This document shows positions 10,157-20,197 of a stretch of DNA of 64,000 nucleotides, in pieces (the stretch's first letter is position 1; each line of letters starts with the position of its first letter). Origin of the DNA: Alteraurantiacibacter aestuarii (GTDB taxonomy: Bacteria > Pseudomonadota > Alphaproteobacteria > Sphingomonadales > Sphingomonadaceae); assembly GCF_009827405.1 (NCBI RefSeq), contig NZ_WTYY01000002.1:186001-250000 (forward strand), given 5' to 3'. A model generated the notes under the pieces. The model saw only the letters and a program-made list of their open reading frames with translations, had not been told where the DNA came from and made no database searches. A program made the translations under genes and the position numbers.

Positions 10157-10400
10157 TTAAATCTCCTGCTCCACAGGGGATAAATCCCCTATCTCATAGC
10201 GTAAAGGTCGAACGCTTGACCGAAAACTGCGCCACAACAGCAATCAGCCCGGATGGCGCGCATCTGTGGCTGCCGCCTGCCGGACCGGTTTCCGATTAAA
10301 CGAATGGAAGCCGCAAGTAGGGCGATTCGCCACTCGCGTCAAGCGCGCAAAGGAGCCGCAGGAAAGTTCCTGCGCCTCTGCATGGCACTTGGTGACATCA

Positions 10401-10429
10401 CTTATAGCGCGGCATTACCCGCTCGTCAA
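10401..10429 (-). promoter_or_regulatory. Near-consensus sigma-70-type promoter for rpsM-rpsK-rpoA-rplQ
   Basis: On the minus strand TTGACG (10424-10429) and TATAAG (10401-10406) are separated by exactly 17 bases. It lies 245 bases upstream of rpsM and 26 bases beyond the stop of the SRPBCC-like gene, so it restarts transcription after that inserted gene. A second TTGACG at 10337-10342 has a poorer -10. Confidence 0.75.
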
Positions 10430-10454
10430 AAACACTGTGCTGAAATTGTGGATT

Positions 10455-10994
10455 CTAGGGAGCCGGGGCCGGTCCGCCCAGCGCAGCAACAAGTCCGCCG
10501 AGGAATTCCGCCTGCACCCGGTCAACCACCGGCGCCAGGGCCTCCAGCGACTGGCGCGACTGGCCGCCGACCACATAATCCCACGTGATCAGCGTCCCCT
10601 CTCCCGTATCGGCCAGCGTTACGGTGAGCGTGCCGGAAAGGCCTTCAGCCTGCAGCGGACCCAGCGCACCCACCATGCGCAGCGTCGATCCGGGCATGAC
10701 CATCACCACCCGCATATGTTCGGCAGACCCGGGCGCGCGGTCATCTTGTGCGGGGATCACCTCGCAAAAACAGCCGCCGGCGCGCGGATCGAGCGAGAGA
10801 TTGGCCGAATTGCCGGACCAGCTGTGGGTCCACCAGTTCTGCGGCTCCACCAGCATGGACCAGGTGGTGGCGAGATCGGCAGAGACTACGGCCTGGTTGC
10901 TGGAGGCAAAGCCCCCGCCAGCAGACGGAACAATGTCAGCAGATGCAGGGGATGCCGCCGCAATGGCCGCCAGCCCGACAAGAATTACCCGCAT
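10455..10994 (-). CDS. Exported SRPBCC (START-like) domain protein
   Basis: A 179-residue protein with a signal peptide (residues 1-19, cut after PASA), then a fold suggested by ATTWSMLVEPQNWWTHSWSG, where SRPBCC proteins typically show W..l..p..WW, and a GTLITWDYVVGG strand. Such domains bind hydrophobic ligands; the ligand here is unknown. AAGGGGC precedes the ATG. It lies on the same strand as the ribosomal genes, between adk and rpsM, an unusual neighbour for them. Confidence 0.7.
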   Translation of the reverse strand: MRVILVGLAAIAAASPASADIVPSAGGGFASSNQAVVSADLATTWSMLVEPQNWWTHSWSGNSANLSLDPRAGGCFCEVIPAQDDRAPGSAEHMRVVMVMPGSTLRMVGALGPLQAEGLSGTLTVTLADTGEGTLITWDYVVGGQSRQSLEALAPVVDRVQAEFLGGLVAALGGPAPAP

Positions 10995-11071
10995 GATGAA
11001 AGCCCCTTGCGAATTCTCCGTCCCGGCGGATGACTAGCAAGTCTCCGCCGGATCGGAAAGCGCAGGAGCGA

Positions 11072-11719
11072 TCAGCTGGCCAGGACTTTCTCGATCGCCT
11101 TGGTCACAACCGCGATATCGGCCATGCCATCAATCCGCGTGACGATGCCCAGAGCATCGTAATGCGGCAGGATCGGCGCGGTCTTGGCCCGGTATTCGGC
11201 CATGCGCGTGCGCACGGTTTCCTCATTGTCGTCCGGACGACGCTTGAATTCCTCGTGGCCACACTTGTCGCACACGCCAGCCACTGCGGGCTGCTTGAAG
11301 ATATCGTGATAGCCCTCGCCGCAATTGGCGCAGGTGAAGCGACCGATGATCCGCTCAACCAGAGCATCCTCGTCCACGTCCAGTTCGATCACATGGTCAA
11401 GCTTGCGGCCGTTCTTGGCGAGCAGTTCGTCCAGCGCCAGTGCCTGCGCTTCGGTGCGCGGATAGCCATCGAAGATGGCGCCGACATCGGCGCCCATTGC
11501 GGCCAGCTCGGCATCGATCAGGTCGGAGACGATCTGGTCGGAAACCAGCTCACCCCGGTCCATCACCTGCTTGGCCTTGATGCCAACGGGCGTCTGCGCC
11601 TTCACCGCGGCGCGCAGCATGTCTCCGGTGGAGAGCTGGCGCATGCCGTGATGCTCGACAAGCAGGCTGGACTGGGTGCCCTTGCCCGCCCCTGGAGGGC
11701 CAAGAAGAATGATGTTCAT
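11072..11719 (-). CDS. adk: Adenylate kinase
   Basis: A 215-residue nucleotide kinase that balances AMP, ADP and ATP. The P-loop GPPGAGKGTQ is at residues 7-16, and the long LID domain carries a four-cysteine zinc site (CANC then CDKC, about residues 130-153), as in Gram-positive and many alphaproteobacterial enzymes. The start at 11719 (MNIILLGPPG) is chosen over the upstream in-frame ATG at 11746, which adds nine residues without homology. It follows secY by 39 bp. Confidence 0.95.
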   Translation of the reverse strand: MNIILLGPPGAGKGTQSSLLVEHHGMRQLSTGDMLRAAVKAQTPVGIKAKQVMDRGELVSDQIVSDLIDAELAAMGADVGAIFDGYPRTEAQALALDELLAKNGRKLDHVIELDVDEDALVERIIGRFTCANCGEGYHDIFKQPAVAGVCDKCGHEEFKRRPDDNEETVRTRMAEYRAKTAPILPHYDALGIVTRIDGMADIAVVTKAIEKVLAS

Positions 11720-11758
11720 GGCGTTCGAAACTCCCCCGTGCGGCACGTCCTTGCGCGG

Positions 11759-13123
11759 TTAGCGCAGGCGTCCCTTCAACTTGGCCTTCTTGATCAGGTC
11801 ACCATACTGGTGAGCCAGCAGATGCGACTGGATCTGGCTGATCGTATCGACAGTGACGTTCACCACGATCAGCAGGCTGGTACCGCCAAGGAACAGCGGA
11901 ACGCCGGTCTGCGCGATCATGTATTCCGGCACCACGCACACCACGGTGAGGTAGATCGCGCCGACCACGGTGATGCGGGTCAGCACATAATCGAGATAAT
12001 CGGCGGTCCGCTTGCCCGGGCGAATGCCGGGGATGAAGCCGCCGTTCTTCTTCAGGTTCTCCGCCGTGTCTTCAGGGTTGAAGACCACTGCGGTGTAGAA
12101 GAAGCAGAAGAAGATGATGCCCGCAGCATACAGCGCCATGTACAGCGGCGCGCCGTGGGTCAGATACTGGTTGAGCGTCTGGATCACGCCGAAGAAGGCG
12201 CTGTCCGAATCCACCGAATTGCCGGCGAACTGGCTGATCGTCAGCGGAAGCAGAAGCAATGAGCTGGCGAAGATCGGCGGGATAACGCCGGCGGTGTTGA
12301 GCTTGAGCGGAAGATGCGAGCGGTCCGCCTGCATGCCGCCGCGCTGCTGGGCGCGCTTGGGGTACTGGATCAGCAGGCGCCGCTGGGCGCGCTCCATGAA
12401 ACAGATGCCCAGGATCAGCACCACGATCATGCCGATCAGGCCGATAACGATACCGGTGCTGATCGAGCCTTCGCTGTAGCCTGAGAACAGATTGCTGGTG
12501 AACGTCGGGAACTGGGCGACGATACCGGCCATGATGATCAGCGATACACCGTTGCCGATGCCGCGGGCGGTGATCTGCTCACCCAGCCACAGCAGGAACA
12601 TGGTGCCGCCAACCAGAGAGATCACCGCGCCGACGCGGAACATCACGCCCGGTGCAACCACTGCCTGAACGCCGCTCTGCGCGCCGAATGCTTCCAGGCC
12701 CGAAGCCAGGAACCAGCCCTGGATCGCGCACAGGAAAACCGTGCCGTAACGCGTGTATTGGTTGAGCTTCTTGCGCCCTGCCTCGCCTTCCTTCTTCAAC
12801 GCCATCAGCGACGGGTGAAGAGAGGCGGCCAGCTGGATCACGATGGAAGCGGTAATATAGGGCATCACGCCCAGAGCGATCAGGCTCATCCGTTCCAGAC
12901 CACCGCCGGAGAAGGTGTTGAACAAATCGAGGATGCCGCCGCGCGCCTGATCGTACAGCGTCTCCAGGATCAGCGGATTCACGCCGGGAAGCGGAATGAA
13001 GCTGAGGAAACGGAAAACGATCAGCGCACCAATGGTGAAGAAGATGCGCTCACGCAGCTCCGTTGCCTTGCTGAAATTGGCGAAGCTCAGCGAGCTGGCG
13101 ATGTTGTCGGCGCGTGATGACAT
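11759..13123 (-). CDS. secY: Protein translocase subunit SecY
   Basis: A 454-residue membrane protein with ten predicted helices, the channel core of Sec export. It begins MSSRADNIASSLSFANFSKA; conserved parts are FIPLPGVN (plug-side loop), LGVMPYITASIVIQL (helix 2) and the cytoplasmic loop AENLKKNGGFIPGIRPGK. The open frame starts earlier at 13174, but family homology begins at 13123. It sits in the usual rplO-secY-adk order. Confidence 0.96.
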   Translation of the reverse strand: MSSRADNIASSLSFANFSKATELRERIFFTIGALIVFRFLSFIPLPGVNPLILETLYDQARGGILDLFNTFSGGGLERMSLIALGVMPYITASIVIQLAASLHPSLMALKKEGEAGRKKLNQYTRYGTVFLCAIQGWFLASGLEAFGAQSGVQAVVAPGVMFRVGAVISLVGGTMFLLWLGEQITARGIGNGVSLIIMAGIVAQFPTFTSNLFSGYSEGSISTGIVIGLIGMIVVLILGICFMERAQRRLLIQYPKRAQQRGGMQADRSHLPLKLNTAGVIPPIFASSLLLLPLTISQFAGNSVDSDSAFFGVIQTLNQYLTHGAPLYMALYAAGIIFFCFFYTAVVFNPEDTAENLKKNGGFIPGIRPGKRTADYLDYVLTRITVVGAIYLTVVCVVPEYMIAQTGVPLFLGGTSLLIVVNVTVDTISQIQSHLLAHQYGDLIKKAKLKGRLR

Positions 13124-13217
13124 GGAAAGAATATGCCTTGCTGTGCGTCCAAACCGGACCGCGTTCCGGCCCAATATAGGGCCTGATCCGCGATGTCGAA
13201 CCCCCCGGACAAATCAT

Positions 13218-13253
13218 CCCCGCAGCAATTGGCAAAAAATGCCTGCTGCGGGG
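13218..13253 (-). promoter_or_regulatory. Long hairpin between rplO and secY
   Basis: CCCCGCAGCA (13218-13227) pairs perfectly with TGCTGCGGGG (13244-13253); inside, GGCA and TGCC form a second short stem around an A-run. It starts 14 bases beyond the rplO stop. No T-run follows, so partial termination or mRNA processing between the ribosomal genes and secY/adk is more likely than full termination. Confidence 0.6.
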
Positions 13254-13266
13254 ACTGATTGACCGG

Positions 13267-13809
13267 TTACTTGGCGGGCTTCAGGCCGACCTTGCTGTTG
13301 GCCTTGTTCACTTCGCGGCGGGCCGTCTTCTTCTCATGCTCGCTGGGCTGGGCAGCGGGAAGTTCGACCGAACCACCGGCCTTTTCAACCGCAGCCAGAG
13401 CGCCCTTGGAGGCGCCGGCAACCTTGAACGATACCTTGGCGGTCAGTTCACCCTTGGCCAGCAGGCGAACGCCATGCTTGCCGCCACGGGCAACGCCGGC
13501 AGCCTTGAGAGCTTCGTGATCGATGACCTTCTTGCCGTCGAGCTTCTTCTCGTCGATCAGCTTCTGCACGGTACCAACGTTCACTTCGGCATAATCCTTG
13601 CCGAACGGATTGTTGAAGCCACGCTTTGGCAGACGCATGTGAAGCGGCATCTGGCCGCCTTCGAAGCCCTTTACGGCAACGCCCGAACGGCTCTTCTGGC
13701 CCTTCTGACCGCGGCCGGACGTCTTGCCCTTGCCCGAGCCGATACCACGGCCCACGCGCATGCGGTTCTTGCGTGCGCCTTCGTTGTCACGGAGTTCGTT
13801 GAGTTTCAT
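13267..13809 (-). CDS. rplO: 50S ribosomal protein L15
   Basis: 180 residues from [20 protein letters not shown], with the glycine/lysine-rich [24 protein letters not shown] segment that threads into 23S rRNA. A 25-residue basic C-terminal tail ([21 protein letters not shown] region) exceeds the usual length of about 145-160. The start at 13809 is set by homology; the frame is open further upstream. Confidence 0.96.
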   Translation of the reverse strand: MKLNELRDNEGARKNRMRVGRGIGSGKGKTSGRGQKGQKSRSGVAVKGFEGGQMPLHMRLPKRGFNNPFGKDYAEVNVGTVQKLIDEKKLDGKKVIDHEALKAAGVARGGKHGVRLLAKGELTAKVSFKVAGASKGALAAVEKAGGSVELPAAQPSEHEKKTARREVNKANSKVGLKPAK

Positions 13810-13895
13810 AGTTTGCACTCGCTTTCGCTTTGTTCGCGCTGAAATAGTGGCGGCCCGGTACATGCCCGGGCCTGCCTGGTCAAATGCCTTGCGGC

Positions 13896-14084
13896 TTAAT
13901 CGACGACCACTTCCACCATGTGCGGGAGCTTCTTGAGCGCTCCGCGCACTTCGGGAGTATCCTGCAGCTCAACAACCTTGTGCATCTTGTTGAGGCCCAG
14001 ACCGATGAGGATCTGGCGCTGGATCTTGGGACGACGGATCGGCGAACCGATCTGCCTGAGCTTGATGGTTTTCTTCTCGGCCAT
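13896..14084 (-). CDS. rpmD: 50S ribosomal protein L30
   Basis: 62 residues with [20 protein letters not shown] and [20 protein letters not shown], the standard L30 pattern. GGAG lies inside the end of rpsE, and the ATG sits 5 bases beyond the rpsE stop, so the two are translationally coupled. Confidence 0.96.
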   Translation of the reverse strand: MAEKKTIKLRQIGSPIRRPKIQRQILIGLGLNKMHKVVELQDTPEVRGALKKLPHMVEVVVD

Positions 14085-14089
14085 CTTGA

Positions 14090-14920
14090 TTACTCCGCGA
14101 TAGCTTCAGCAGCGGCTTCGGCCTCTGCTTCGCTCGCGCCGCCGCGACCCAGAAGGTCGGCGACTTTCTTGCCACGACGCTGGGCAACGGACTTCGGAGA
14201 AGTCTGATGTACCAGCGCGTCGAAAGTGGCGCGGATCATGTTATAGGGATTGGAGGTGCCGATGGACTTGGTCACAACGTCGGCAACGCCAAGGCTTTCG
14301 AAAACTGCGCGCATCGGACCACCGGCGATGATGCCGGTACCCGCAGGTGCCGAACGAACATTCACCTTGCCGGCACCGAAATGGCCCATGCCATCGTGAT
14401 GCAGCGTGCGGCCGTCCTTGAGCGGAACGCGAACCATCTTCTTCTTGGCAGCAGCAGTCGCCTTGTTGATAGCTTCCGGCACTTCGCGTGCCTTGCCGTG
14501 GCCAAAGCCGACGCGGCCCTTGCCATCGCCAACCACGACCAGTGCAGCAAAACCAAAGCGCTTGCCGCCCTTCACCACCTTGGCGACGCGGTTGATGTGG
14601 ACGAGCTTTTCGATCAGCTCCTCACCGCCATCATCGTCACGGCCACCGCGGCGATCGTCACGGCCACCACGGCCACCGCGTCCACGGCCACCTTCGCGGT
14701 TGCCATCACGGCCACCGCCGCCACCAGCACCGCCGCCACGACCACGGCCACCGCGATTGTTCTCGCGCGGCTGGGAAGGAGCGCCGGTATCGGCAGACTC
14801 CGTTGCCGCAGCTTCGGTTGTTTCGGCCACATTGGGTGCAACTTCTGCCGCAGCAGGAGCATTTTCCACCGGAGCCTGCGGGGTGGCGTTTTCTTCTGTG
14901 TTGTTCTCGTCAGCCATCAT
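14090..14920 (-). CDS. rpsE: 30S ribosomal protein S5 with long RGG-rich N-terminal extension
   Basis: 276 residues against about 167 in E. coli. The S5 core starts near residue 99 ([20 protein letters not shown]) and includes [14 protein letters not shown] and [20 protein letters not shown]. Before it come an acidic, Ala/Glu/Thr-rich stretch (residues 1-50) and an Arg-Gly tract (about 56-93) with repeated RGGRG and [11 protein letters not shown]. The frame stays open and codon use stays normal through the extension. TGATG joins it to the rplR stop. Two consecutive ATG codons (14920, 14917) are possible starts. Confidence 0.95.
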   Translation of the reverse strand: MMADENNTEENATPQAPVENAPAAAEVAPNVAETTEAAATESADTGAPSQPRENNRGGRGRGGGAGGGGGRDGNREGGRGRGGRGGRDDRRGGRDDDGGEELIEKLVHINRVAKVVKGGKRFGFAALVVVGDGKGRVGFGHGKAREVPEAINKATAAAKKKMVRVPLKDGRTLHHDGMGHFGAGKVNVRSAPAGTGIIAGGPMRAVFESLGVADVVTKSIGTSNPYNMIRATFDALVHQTSPKSVAQRRGKKVADLLGRGGASEAEAEAAAEAIAE

Positions 14921-15264
14921 CAGAACTCCAGGCCGCCTTCGCGGGCAGCATCGGCCAGCGCTTTTACGCGGCCATGAAACAGGAACCCGCCGCGATCGAA
15001 CACGACAGTGGAGACGCCAGCCTTCTTGGCGGCAGCGGCAATATCCTTGCCCACCTTGGCAGCGGCATCGACATTCGCGCCCGAGATCTTTTCACCCAGG
15101 GTTGAGGCGGCAGCAACAGTGCGGCCGTCCTTGTCATCGATGATCTGCGCATAGATGTGCCTGCCCGTGCGGTGCACGGAAAGGCGCGGCTTGGCGCCGG
15201 AACGCTTCTTGAGCGCGGTGCGCACGCGGCGGCGGCGGCGCTCGAACAGGGAAAGCTTTGCCAT
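14920..15264 (-). CDS. rplR: 50S ribosomal protein L18
   Basis: 114 residues with [18 protein letters not shown], the 5S rRNA-binding core, and the [20 protein letters not shown] end with the usual GLEF stop. It begins 1 bp after rplF ends and its stop overlaps the start of rpsE. Confidence 0.97.
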   Translation of the reverse strand: MAKLSLFERRRRRVRTALKKRSGAKPRLSVHRTGRHIYAQIIDDKDGRTVAAASTLGEKISGANVDAAAKVGKDIAAAAKKAGVSTVVFDRGGFLFHGRVKALADAAREGGLEF

Positions 15265-15265
15265 C

Positions 15266-15799
15266 TTACTTCTTCTTCCCTTCCTTGCGGAAGATATACT
15301 CGCCGCGATATTTCACACCCTTGCCCTTGTAAGGCTCCGGCTTACGGAATTCGCGGATCTCTGCGGCGAACTGCCCGACAGCCTGCTTGTCGATCCCGCT
15401 GACTTCGATCGTCGTCTGGTCAGGGGTCTTCACTTCAAGCCCGGCGGGCACGTCAAGATCGACATCGTGGCTGAAACCGAGCTGCAGCTTGAGCTTGTTG
15501 CCCGTAGCCGTTGCACGATAACCAACGCCGTTGATCTCCAGCACCTTGGTGTAACCCTCGGTCACACCTTCGACCAGGTTCGATACCAGAGTGCGCTGCA
15601 TGCCCCAGTAGGAGCGGGCGCGCTTGGTCGAATTGGCCGGCTTGACGCGGATCACGTCGCCCTCGACCTGATAGTCGATATCATCGACCAGGCCGATGGT
15701 CAGGGTGCCCTTGGGGCCCTTCACGCTGAGCGTGCCGTTATCGATCTGCGCGGTTACGCCACCAGGGATGGCGACCGGCTGTTTACCAATGCGGCTCAT
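15266..15799 (-). CDS. rplF: 50S ribosomal protein L6
   Basis: 177 residues beginning [15 protein letters not shown], with duplicated L6 folds and the C-terminal [20 protein letters not shown] rRNA-binding signature. Its start overlaps the stop of rpsH by one base. Confidence 0.97.
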   Translation of the reverse strand: MSRIGKQPVAIPGGVTAQIDNGTLSVKGPKGTLTIGLVDDIDYQVEGDVIRVKPANSTKRARSYWGMQRTLVSNLVEGVTEGYTKVLEINGVGYRATATGNKLKLQLGFSHDVDLDVPAGLEVKTPDQTTIEVSGIDKQAVGQFAAEIREFRKPEPYKGKGVKYRGEYIFRKEGKKK

Positions 15800-16194
15800 C
15801 AGAACACCTCCGCGAGCACTTCGCCGCCCACGTTCTGGGTGCGCGCTTCGGCATCCGAAAGCACACCACGAGGCGTCGAAACGATGGAAATGCCAAGGCC
15901 GTTGCGCACCGGAGCGAGTTCCTTGGAACCCGAATAGACGCGGCGGCCAGGCTTGGAGACACGGGCGACATGCTTGATAGCAGGCTCACCCTCGAAATAT
16001 TTCAGTTCGATACGCAACGCCGGGTGCTGACCCGAAGCGTCTTCGCTGTAGCCACGGATGTAGCCTTCGCGCTGAAGCACTTCGAGGACGTTTGCACGCA
16101 GCTTTGAAGCGGGCGAAAGGACGGAATCCTTCTTCGCCTGCTGGCCGTTGCGGATACGGGTGAGCATATCACCCAGGGGATCGGTCAATGCCAT
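15799..16194 (-). CDS. rpsH: 30S ribosomal protein S8
   Basis: 131 residues with [14 protein letters not shown] at the N-terminus and [20 protein letters not shown] near the end, the latter being the S8 signature. S8 binds helix 21 of 16S rRNA and in E. coli represses the spc operon. Coupling to rplF is shown by the shared base. Confidence 0.97.
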   Translation of the reverse strand: MALTDPLGDMLTRIRNGQQAKKDSVLSPASKLRANVLEVLQREGYIRGYSEDASGQHPALRIELKYFEGEPAIKHVARVSKPGRRVYSGSKELAPVRNGLGISIVSTPRGVLSDAEARTQNVGGEVLAEVF

Positions 16195-16205
16195 GTTCTA
16201 GATCC

Positions 16206-16511
16206 TCACCAGCTCGACTTGGTCACGCCCGGAATCAGACCCTTGTTGGCCAGATTCCGCAGTTCGATCCTGTTCAGGCCGAACTTGCGATAATAGCCGC
16301 GCGGGCGGCCGGTGGTGGTGCAGCGGTTGCGCACACGTGTGGGGTTACCATTCCGCGGGATCTCGGCCATCTTCAGGCGAGCCATCAGACGCTCACTCTC
16401 ATCGAGCGATTCATCATCGGCAACAGCCTTGAGACGGGCGTACTTCGCCGCGTACTTGAGGACGAGAGCCTTACGCTTCTCGTTCTTGTTTATGGAACTC
16501 AGTTTCGCCAT
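16206..16511 (-). CDS. rpsN: 30S ribosomal protein S14
   Basis: 101 residues, the longer zinc-free type: the C-terminal [22 protein letters not shown] carries one Cys rather than the CxxC pairs of the short form. It lies between rplE and rpsH in the usual order. Confidence 0.97.
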   Translation of the reverse strand: MAKLSSINKNEKRKALVLKYAAKYARLKAVADDESLDESERLMARLKMAEIPRNGNPTRVRNRCTTTGRPRGYYRKFGLNRIELRNLANKGLIPGVTKSSW

Positions 16512-16535
16512 TGGACTTAAGCTCTCCTGCGCCGC

Positions 16536-17120
16536 TTACGCGGCAGCCTTTTCTTCTTCGGCTTCTTCAGCCGGGAACGGGAAACCGAACAGACGCAGCA
16601 GCTCGCGCGCTTCGTCGTCGGTCTTGGCGGTGGTGGTCACGATGATATCCATCCCGCGCACCTTTTCGATCTGGTCGTAGCTGATTTCCGGAAAGATGAT
16701 CTGCTCCTTCAGGCCCATGGCATAGTTGCCATTGCCGTCGAAGCTGTTCGGATTCAGCCCACGGAAGTCGCGAATGCGAGGCATTGCGATCGTCACCAGG
16801 CGGTCGAGGAACTCGAACATGCGGTCACGGCGCAGGGTTACCTTGCAACCGATCGGCATGCCTTCACGCAGCTTGAACTGCGCGATTGACTTCTTCGCCT
16901 TGGTGATCACCGGCTTCTGGCCAGCAATCAATTCCATTTCTGCGGCAGCAATCTGGACCTTCTTCTTGTCCTGACTCGCTTCGCCAACACCCATGTTCAG
17001 CGTGATCTTTTCCAGCTTGGGCACCTGGTTCGCGTTGGTGTAACCGAATTTCTCGGTCATCGCCTTCGTGATCTGATCATTGTAGCGCTGCTTCATGCGC
17101 GGTGTGTAGACTTCAGCCAT
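16536..17120 (-). CDS. rplE: 50S ribosomal protein L5
   Basis: 194 residues with [31 protein letters not shown] and [18 protein letters not shown]5 binds 5S rRNA and contacts the P-site tRNA. A short Glu/Ala tail ([11 protein letters not shown]) follows the normal end at PFP. The start overlaps the rplX stop by 8 bp. Confidence 0.97.
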   Translation of the reverse strand: MAEVYTPRMKQRYNDQITKAMTEKFGYTNANQVPKLEKITLNMGVGEASQDKKKVQIAAAEMELIAGQKPVITKAKKSIAQFKLREGMPIGCKVTLRRDRMFEFLDRLVTIAMPRIRDFRGLNPNSFDGNGNYAMGLKEQIIFPEISYDQIEKVRGMDIIVTTTAKTDDEARELLRLFGFPFPAEEAEEEKAAA

Positions 17121-17433
17121 CGATCGTCTCCCCGGACTTGACGGCTACACGGACCTTCTTGCCGTCACGCTCTTCAAAGCGCACGCGGGTCGGCTTGCCA
17201 TCCTTGGGATCGGCAACGGCAACCTTGCCAATCGCCATCGGAGCAGGAGCACGTTCAATGCCGCCCTGCGGGTTTGTCTGCGTCGGCTTGCGGTGACGGG
17301 CAGCGACATTCACGCCCTCAACCAGGACCTTGCCTTCTTTCGGCATGACCTTGGACACGGTGCCGGTACGGCCCTTGTCCTTGCCCGACAACACGACGAC
17401 CTTGTCGCCCTTCTTGATCTTTGCGGCAGCCAT
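17113..17433 (-). CDS. rplX: 50S ribosomal protein L24
   Basis: 106 residues with the KOW motif [20 protein letters not shown] near the N-terminus and the [10 protein letters not shown] loop. L24 starts 50S assembly. Its ATG overlaps the last base of rplN and its stop overlaps rplE, so all three are coupled. Confidence 0.97.
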   Translation of the reverse strand: MAAAKIKKGDKVVVLSGKDKGRTGTVSKVMPKEGKVLVEGVNVAARHRKPTQTNPQGGIERAPAPMAIGKVAVADPKDGKPTRVRFEERDGKKVRVAVKSGETIDG

Positions 17434-17801
17434 TACAGCACCTCCGGAGCAAGCGAGATGATCTTCATGAAGCCCTTGGAGCGCAGTTCACGCACCACCG
17501 GGCCGAAGATACGGGTGCCGATCGGCTCCTCGCTCTTGTTCACGAGAACAGCGGCATTGCTGTCGAAACGGATCACGCTGCCGTCGGGACGACGAACGTC
17601 CTTGCGGGTGCGCACGATCACGGCACGGTGAACGTCACCCTTCTTAACACGGGCGCGTGGCTGGGCTTCCTTGATGGAAACCACGATCACGTCCCCGACA
17701 GACGCGGTACGACGCTTGGACCCGCCCAGCACCTTGATGCACTGGACGCGCTTTGCGCCGCTGTTGTCCGCGACGTCGAGATTGGATTGCATCTGGATCA
17801 T
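17433..17801 (-). CDS. rplN: 50S ribosomal protein L14
   Basis: 122 residues beginning [20 protein letters not shown], with [14 protein letters not shown] and the conserved [20 protein letters not shown] end. L14 forms intersubunit contacts. A 70-bp gap separates it from rpsQ. Confidence 0.97.
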   Translation of the reverse strand: MIQMQSNLDVADNSGAKRVQCIKVLGGSKRRTASVGDVIVVSIKEAQPRARVKKGDVHRAVIVRTRKDVRRPDGSVIRFDSNAAVLVNKSEEPIGTRIFGPVVRELRSKGFMKIISLAPEVL

Positions 17802-17871
17802 TGATCCGGTTCCTTCTCATTGGCTTTCCGGGACTTGGCGGTGCCAGCCCGGGAGTTCCTAACGACTAAAA

Positions 17872-18162
17872 TCAGTTGCTTGCTTCTTCGACTTCCAGGT
17901 CGGCCTCTACAGCCTGCCCCTTGCTCGCAGTCACACGGTCGAGGACCTTCCACGTCTTGGTCTTGGAGATCGGTTTGGTCTCCTCGATGCGGACGGTATC
18001 GCCTTCGCTGAATTCATTGGCTTCATCGTGCGCGTGATACTTCTTCGAACGCTTGATGATCTTCCCGTACAGCGGGTGCTTCACGCGGCGTTCGACCTTC
18101 ACGGTCACGGTCTTGTCGGTCTTGTCGGAGGTGACGGTCCCGGTCAGGATACGCTTCGGCAT
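17872..18162 (-). CDS. rpsQ: 30S ribosomal protein S17
   Basis: 96 residues with [20 protein letters not shown] and the S17 signature [19 protein letters not shown] short acidic C-terminal tail ([12 protein letters not shown]) follows the core. It is 10 bp after rpmC. Confidence 0.97.
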   Translation of the reverse strand: MPKRILTGTVTSDKTDKTVTVKVERRVKHPLYGKIIKRSKKYHAHDEANEFSEGDTVRIEETKPISKTKTWKVLDRVTASKGQAVEADLEVEEASN

Positions 18163-18172
18163 CGTTAACTCC

Positions 18173-18391
18173 TTAAGCCTTGGCGGCTTCGGCAGAGGCG
18201 CTGTTGGCGCGCTCTACCTGAAGCGTCTTGATCTGCGCGATACCGCGGCGAACTTCCCGGACCCGAGCAGGACGCTCAAGCTGGTTGGTCGCGCTCTGGA
18301 AGCGCAGGTTGAACTGCTCACGCTTGAGCTCGGTCAGAGCAACAGCGAGCTGGTCGTTGGTCTTGGTGCGAAGATCTTCGATCTTGGACAT
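18173..18391 (-). CDS. rpmC: 50S ribosomal protein L29
   Basis: 72 residues with the two-helix L29 plan: [20 protein letters not shown], then [14 protein letters not shown] and [14 protein letters not shown]. It sits by the exit tunnel, where signal recognition particle docks. It starts 3 bp after rplP. Confidence 0.96.
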   Translation of the reverse strand: MSKIEDLRTKTNDQLAVALTELKREQFNLRFQSATNQLERPARVREVRRGIAQIKTLQVERANSASAEAAKA

Positions 18392-18394
18392 GAC

Positions 18395-18826
18395 TTATGC
18401 TCCCAGGTGCGAGGTGTCGCCCAGACGGGCAACGACCTTCGTCTTGATCGGCAGCTTCATCGCCGCACGGCTGAAAGCTTCAGCGGCCAGCGGGCCGGGA
18501 ACGCCGTCGAGCTCGAACAGGATACGGCCGGGCTTCACGCGAGCGGCCCAGAATTCGATGCTGCCCTTGCCCTTGCCCTGACGCACTTCAGCAGGCTTCT
18601 TCGACACCGGAACGTCCGGGAAGATGCGAATCCAGAGGCGACCCTGGCGCTTGATGTGACGCGTGATGGCACGGCGCGCAGCTTCAATCTGGCGTGCAGT
18701 GATACGCTCGGGTTCCATGGCCTTGAGACCATAGGAGCCGAAATTCAGATCCGTACCGCCCTTGGCCAGGCCATGGATACGGCCCTTGAAGGCCTTGCGA
18801 TACTTGGTTTTCTTCGGTTGCAGCAT
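18395..18826 (-). CDS. rplP: 50S ribosomal protein L16
   Basis: 143 residues beginning [19 protein letters not shown], with [20 protein letters not shown] and the [16 protein letters not shown] segment. L16 is needed for peptidyl transferase assembly. Confidence 0.97.
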   Translation of the reverse strand: MLQPKKTKYRKAFKGRIHGLAKGGTDLNFGSYGLKAMEPERITARQIEAARRAITRHIKRQGRLWIRIFPDVPVSKKPAEVRQGKGKGSIEFWAARVKPGRILFELDGVPGPLAAEAFSRAAMKLPIKTKVVARLGDTSHLGA

Positions 18827-18841
18827 TGCTTTACCCTAACC

Positions 18842-19537
18842 TCAACGAGCCGGACGGACGCCGGAAGTCTGTGCTTCCATCATCAGCCGGTCCTGTGCCA
18901 TCGGATCGTGGCCAAGGATTTCGCCCTTGAAGACCCAGACCTTGATGCCGATGATGCCATAGGCGGTGAGCGCCTCGGCTTCGGCGTAATCGACGTTGGC
19001 ACGCAGTGTGTGCAAAGGCACACGGCCTTCGCGATACTGTTCCACGCGGGCGATTTCAGCACCGCCCAGACGGCCCGCACACATGATCTTGATGCCTTCG
19101 GCACCCAGACGCATGGCAGACTGCATCGCGCGCTTCATCGCCCGGCGGAACGCCACGCGGCGAACCAGCTGATCGGCAATGCCCTGCGCAACGAGCTTGG
19201 CATCGATTTCCGGCTTGCGGATTTCAACGATGTTCAGCTTCACTTCGCTCGACGTCATCGTGGCCAGCTTGGAGCGCAGCTTTTCGATGTCCGCACCCTT
19301 CTTGCCGATGATGACACCGGGACGTGCAGCATAGATCGAAACGCGGCACAGCTTGGCCGGACGCTCGATCACCACCTTGGAAATCGCTGCCTGGGGCAGG
19401 TTCGCCATGATGTACTTGCGGATCTCGATATCTTCCTTGAGCAGCTGACGATAGTCAGAGCCCTCGGCGTACCAGCGGCTGTCCCACGTGCGGTTGATCT
19501 GCAGGCGGAGGCCGATCGGATTGCTTTTATGACCCAT
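18842..19537 (-). CDS. rpsC: 30S ribosomal protein S3
   Basis: 231 residues beginning [18 protein letters not shown]. The KH domain shows [17 protein letters not shown], and the C-terminal half has [20 protein letters not shown]. The start at 19537 is 1 bp after the rplV stop; an in-frame extension into rplV carries no homology. S3 lines the mRNA entry channel and contributes helicase activity. Confidence 0.97.
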   Translation of the reverse strand: MGHKSNPIGLRLQINRTWDSRWYAEGSDYRQLLKEDIEIRKYIMANLPQAAISKVVIERPAKLCRVSIYAARPGVIIGKKGADIEKLRSKLATMTSSEVKLNIVEIRKPEIDAKLVAQGIADQLVRRVAFRRAMKRAMQSAMRLGAEGIKIMCAGRLGGAEIARVEQYREGRVPLHTLRANVDYAEAEALTAYGIIGIKVWVFKGEILGHDPMAQDRLMMEAQTSGVRPAR

Positions 19538-19538
19538 C

Positions 19539-19916
19539 TTAAGCCTCCTCTTGCTCGCGCACGACAATCCGCAGCCGGCTGAACGGCTTGAGGATGCGGG
19601 TGGACTTGCCACGGCCGCGCGTCGCGAAACGCTTCATGGTGACAGACTTGCCAACACTGGCTTCGGCCACGACCAGCGCGTCCACATCCAGGTTATGGTT
19701 GTTTTCCGCATTGGCGATGGCCGATGCGAGAACCTTCTTGGCGTCAACTGCCATGCCGCGCTTGGAGAAGGAGAGGATGTTCAGAGCATCTTCTGCCTTC
19801 TTGCCACGGATCAACGCAGCCACCAGGTTCAGCTTCTGGGCCGAACCACGAATGGTGGTGCCAACAGCCAGCGCCTCGTTATCGCCGACGCGGCGGGGTG
19901 ATTTTGCCTTGCCCAT
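19539..19916 (-). CDS. rplV: 50S ribosomal protein L22
   Basis: 125 residues with [20 protein letters not shown] and the C-terminal [20 protein letters not shown], whose loop reaches into the exit tunnel. Its start overlaps the last base of rpsS. Confidence 0.97.
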   Translation of the reverse strand: MGKAKSPRRVGDNEALAVGTTIRGSAQKLNLVAALIRGKKAEDALNILSFSKRGMAVDAKKVLASAIANAENNHNLDVDALVVAEASVGKSVTMKRFATRGRGKSTRILKPFSRLRIVVREQEEA

Positions 19917-20191
19917 TATCGCTTACCCTTCTTGTCGGCAGCGTGGCCGGGGAAGGTGCGCGTGGGCGCAAATTCACCGAGCTTGTGACCGACCATGTCC
20001 TCACTAACGGACACCGGAATAAACTTGTGGCCATTGTAGACGTTGAACGTCAGGCCGACGAAATCGGGAAGCACGGTTGAACGGCGCGACCAGGTCTTGA
20101 TCGGCTTGTTGCTGCTTGCTTCCTGAGCGTCCTGCGCCTTCTTCAGCAGGTGAAGATCGACGAACGGACCTTTCCAGACGGAACGTGCCAT
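19916..20191 (-). CDS. rpsS: 30S ribosomal protein S19
   Basis: 91 residues beginning [20 protein letters not shown], with the conserved [21 protein letters not shown]19 pairs with S13 in the 30S head. Six bases separate it from rplB. Confidence 0.97.
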   Translation of the reverse strand: MARSVWKGPFVDLHLLKKAQDAQEASSNKPIKTWSRRSTVLPDFVGLTFNVYNGHKFIPVSVSEDMVGHKLGEFAPTRTFPGHAADKKGKR

Positions 20192-20197
20192 CTTCGC

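Noticed and set aside
11023..11051. Terminator after adk
   Set aside because: An 8-bp CCGGCGGA/TCCGCCGG stem exists, but the loop is 13 bases and no T-run follows.
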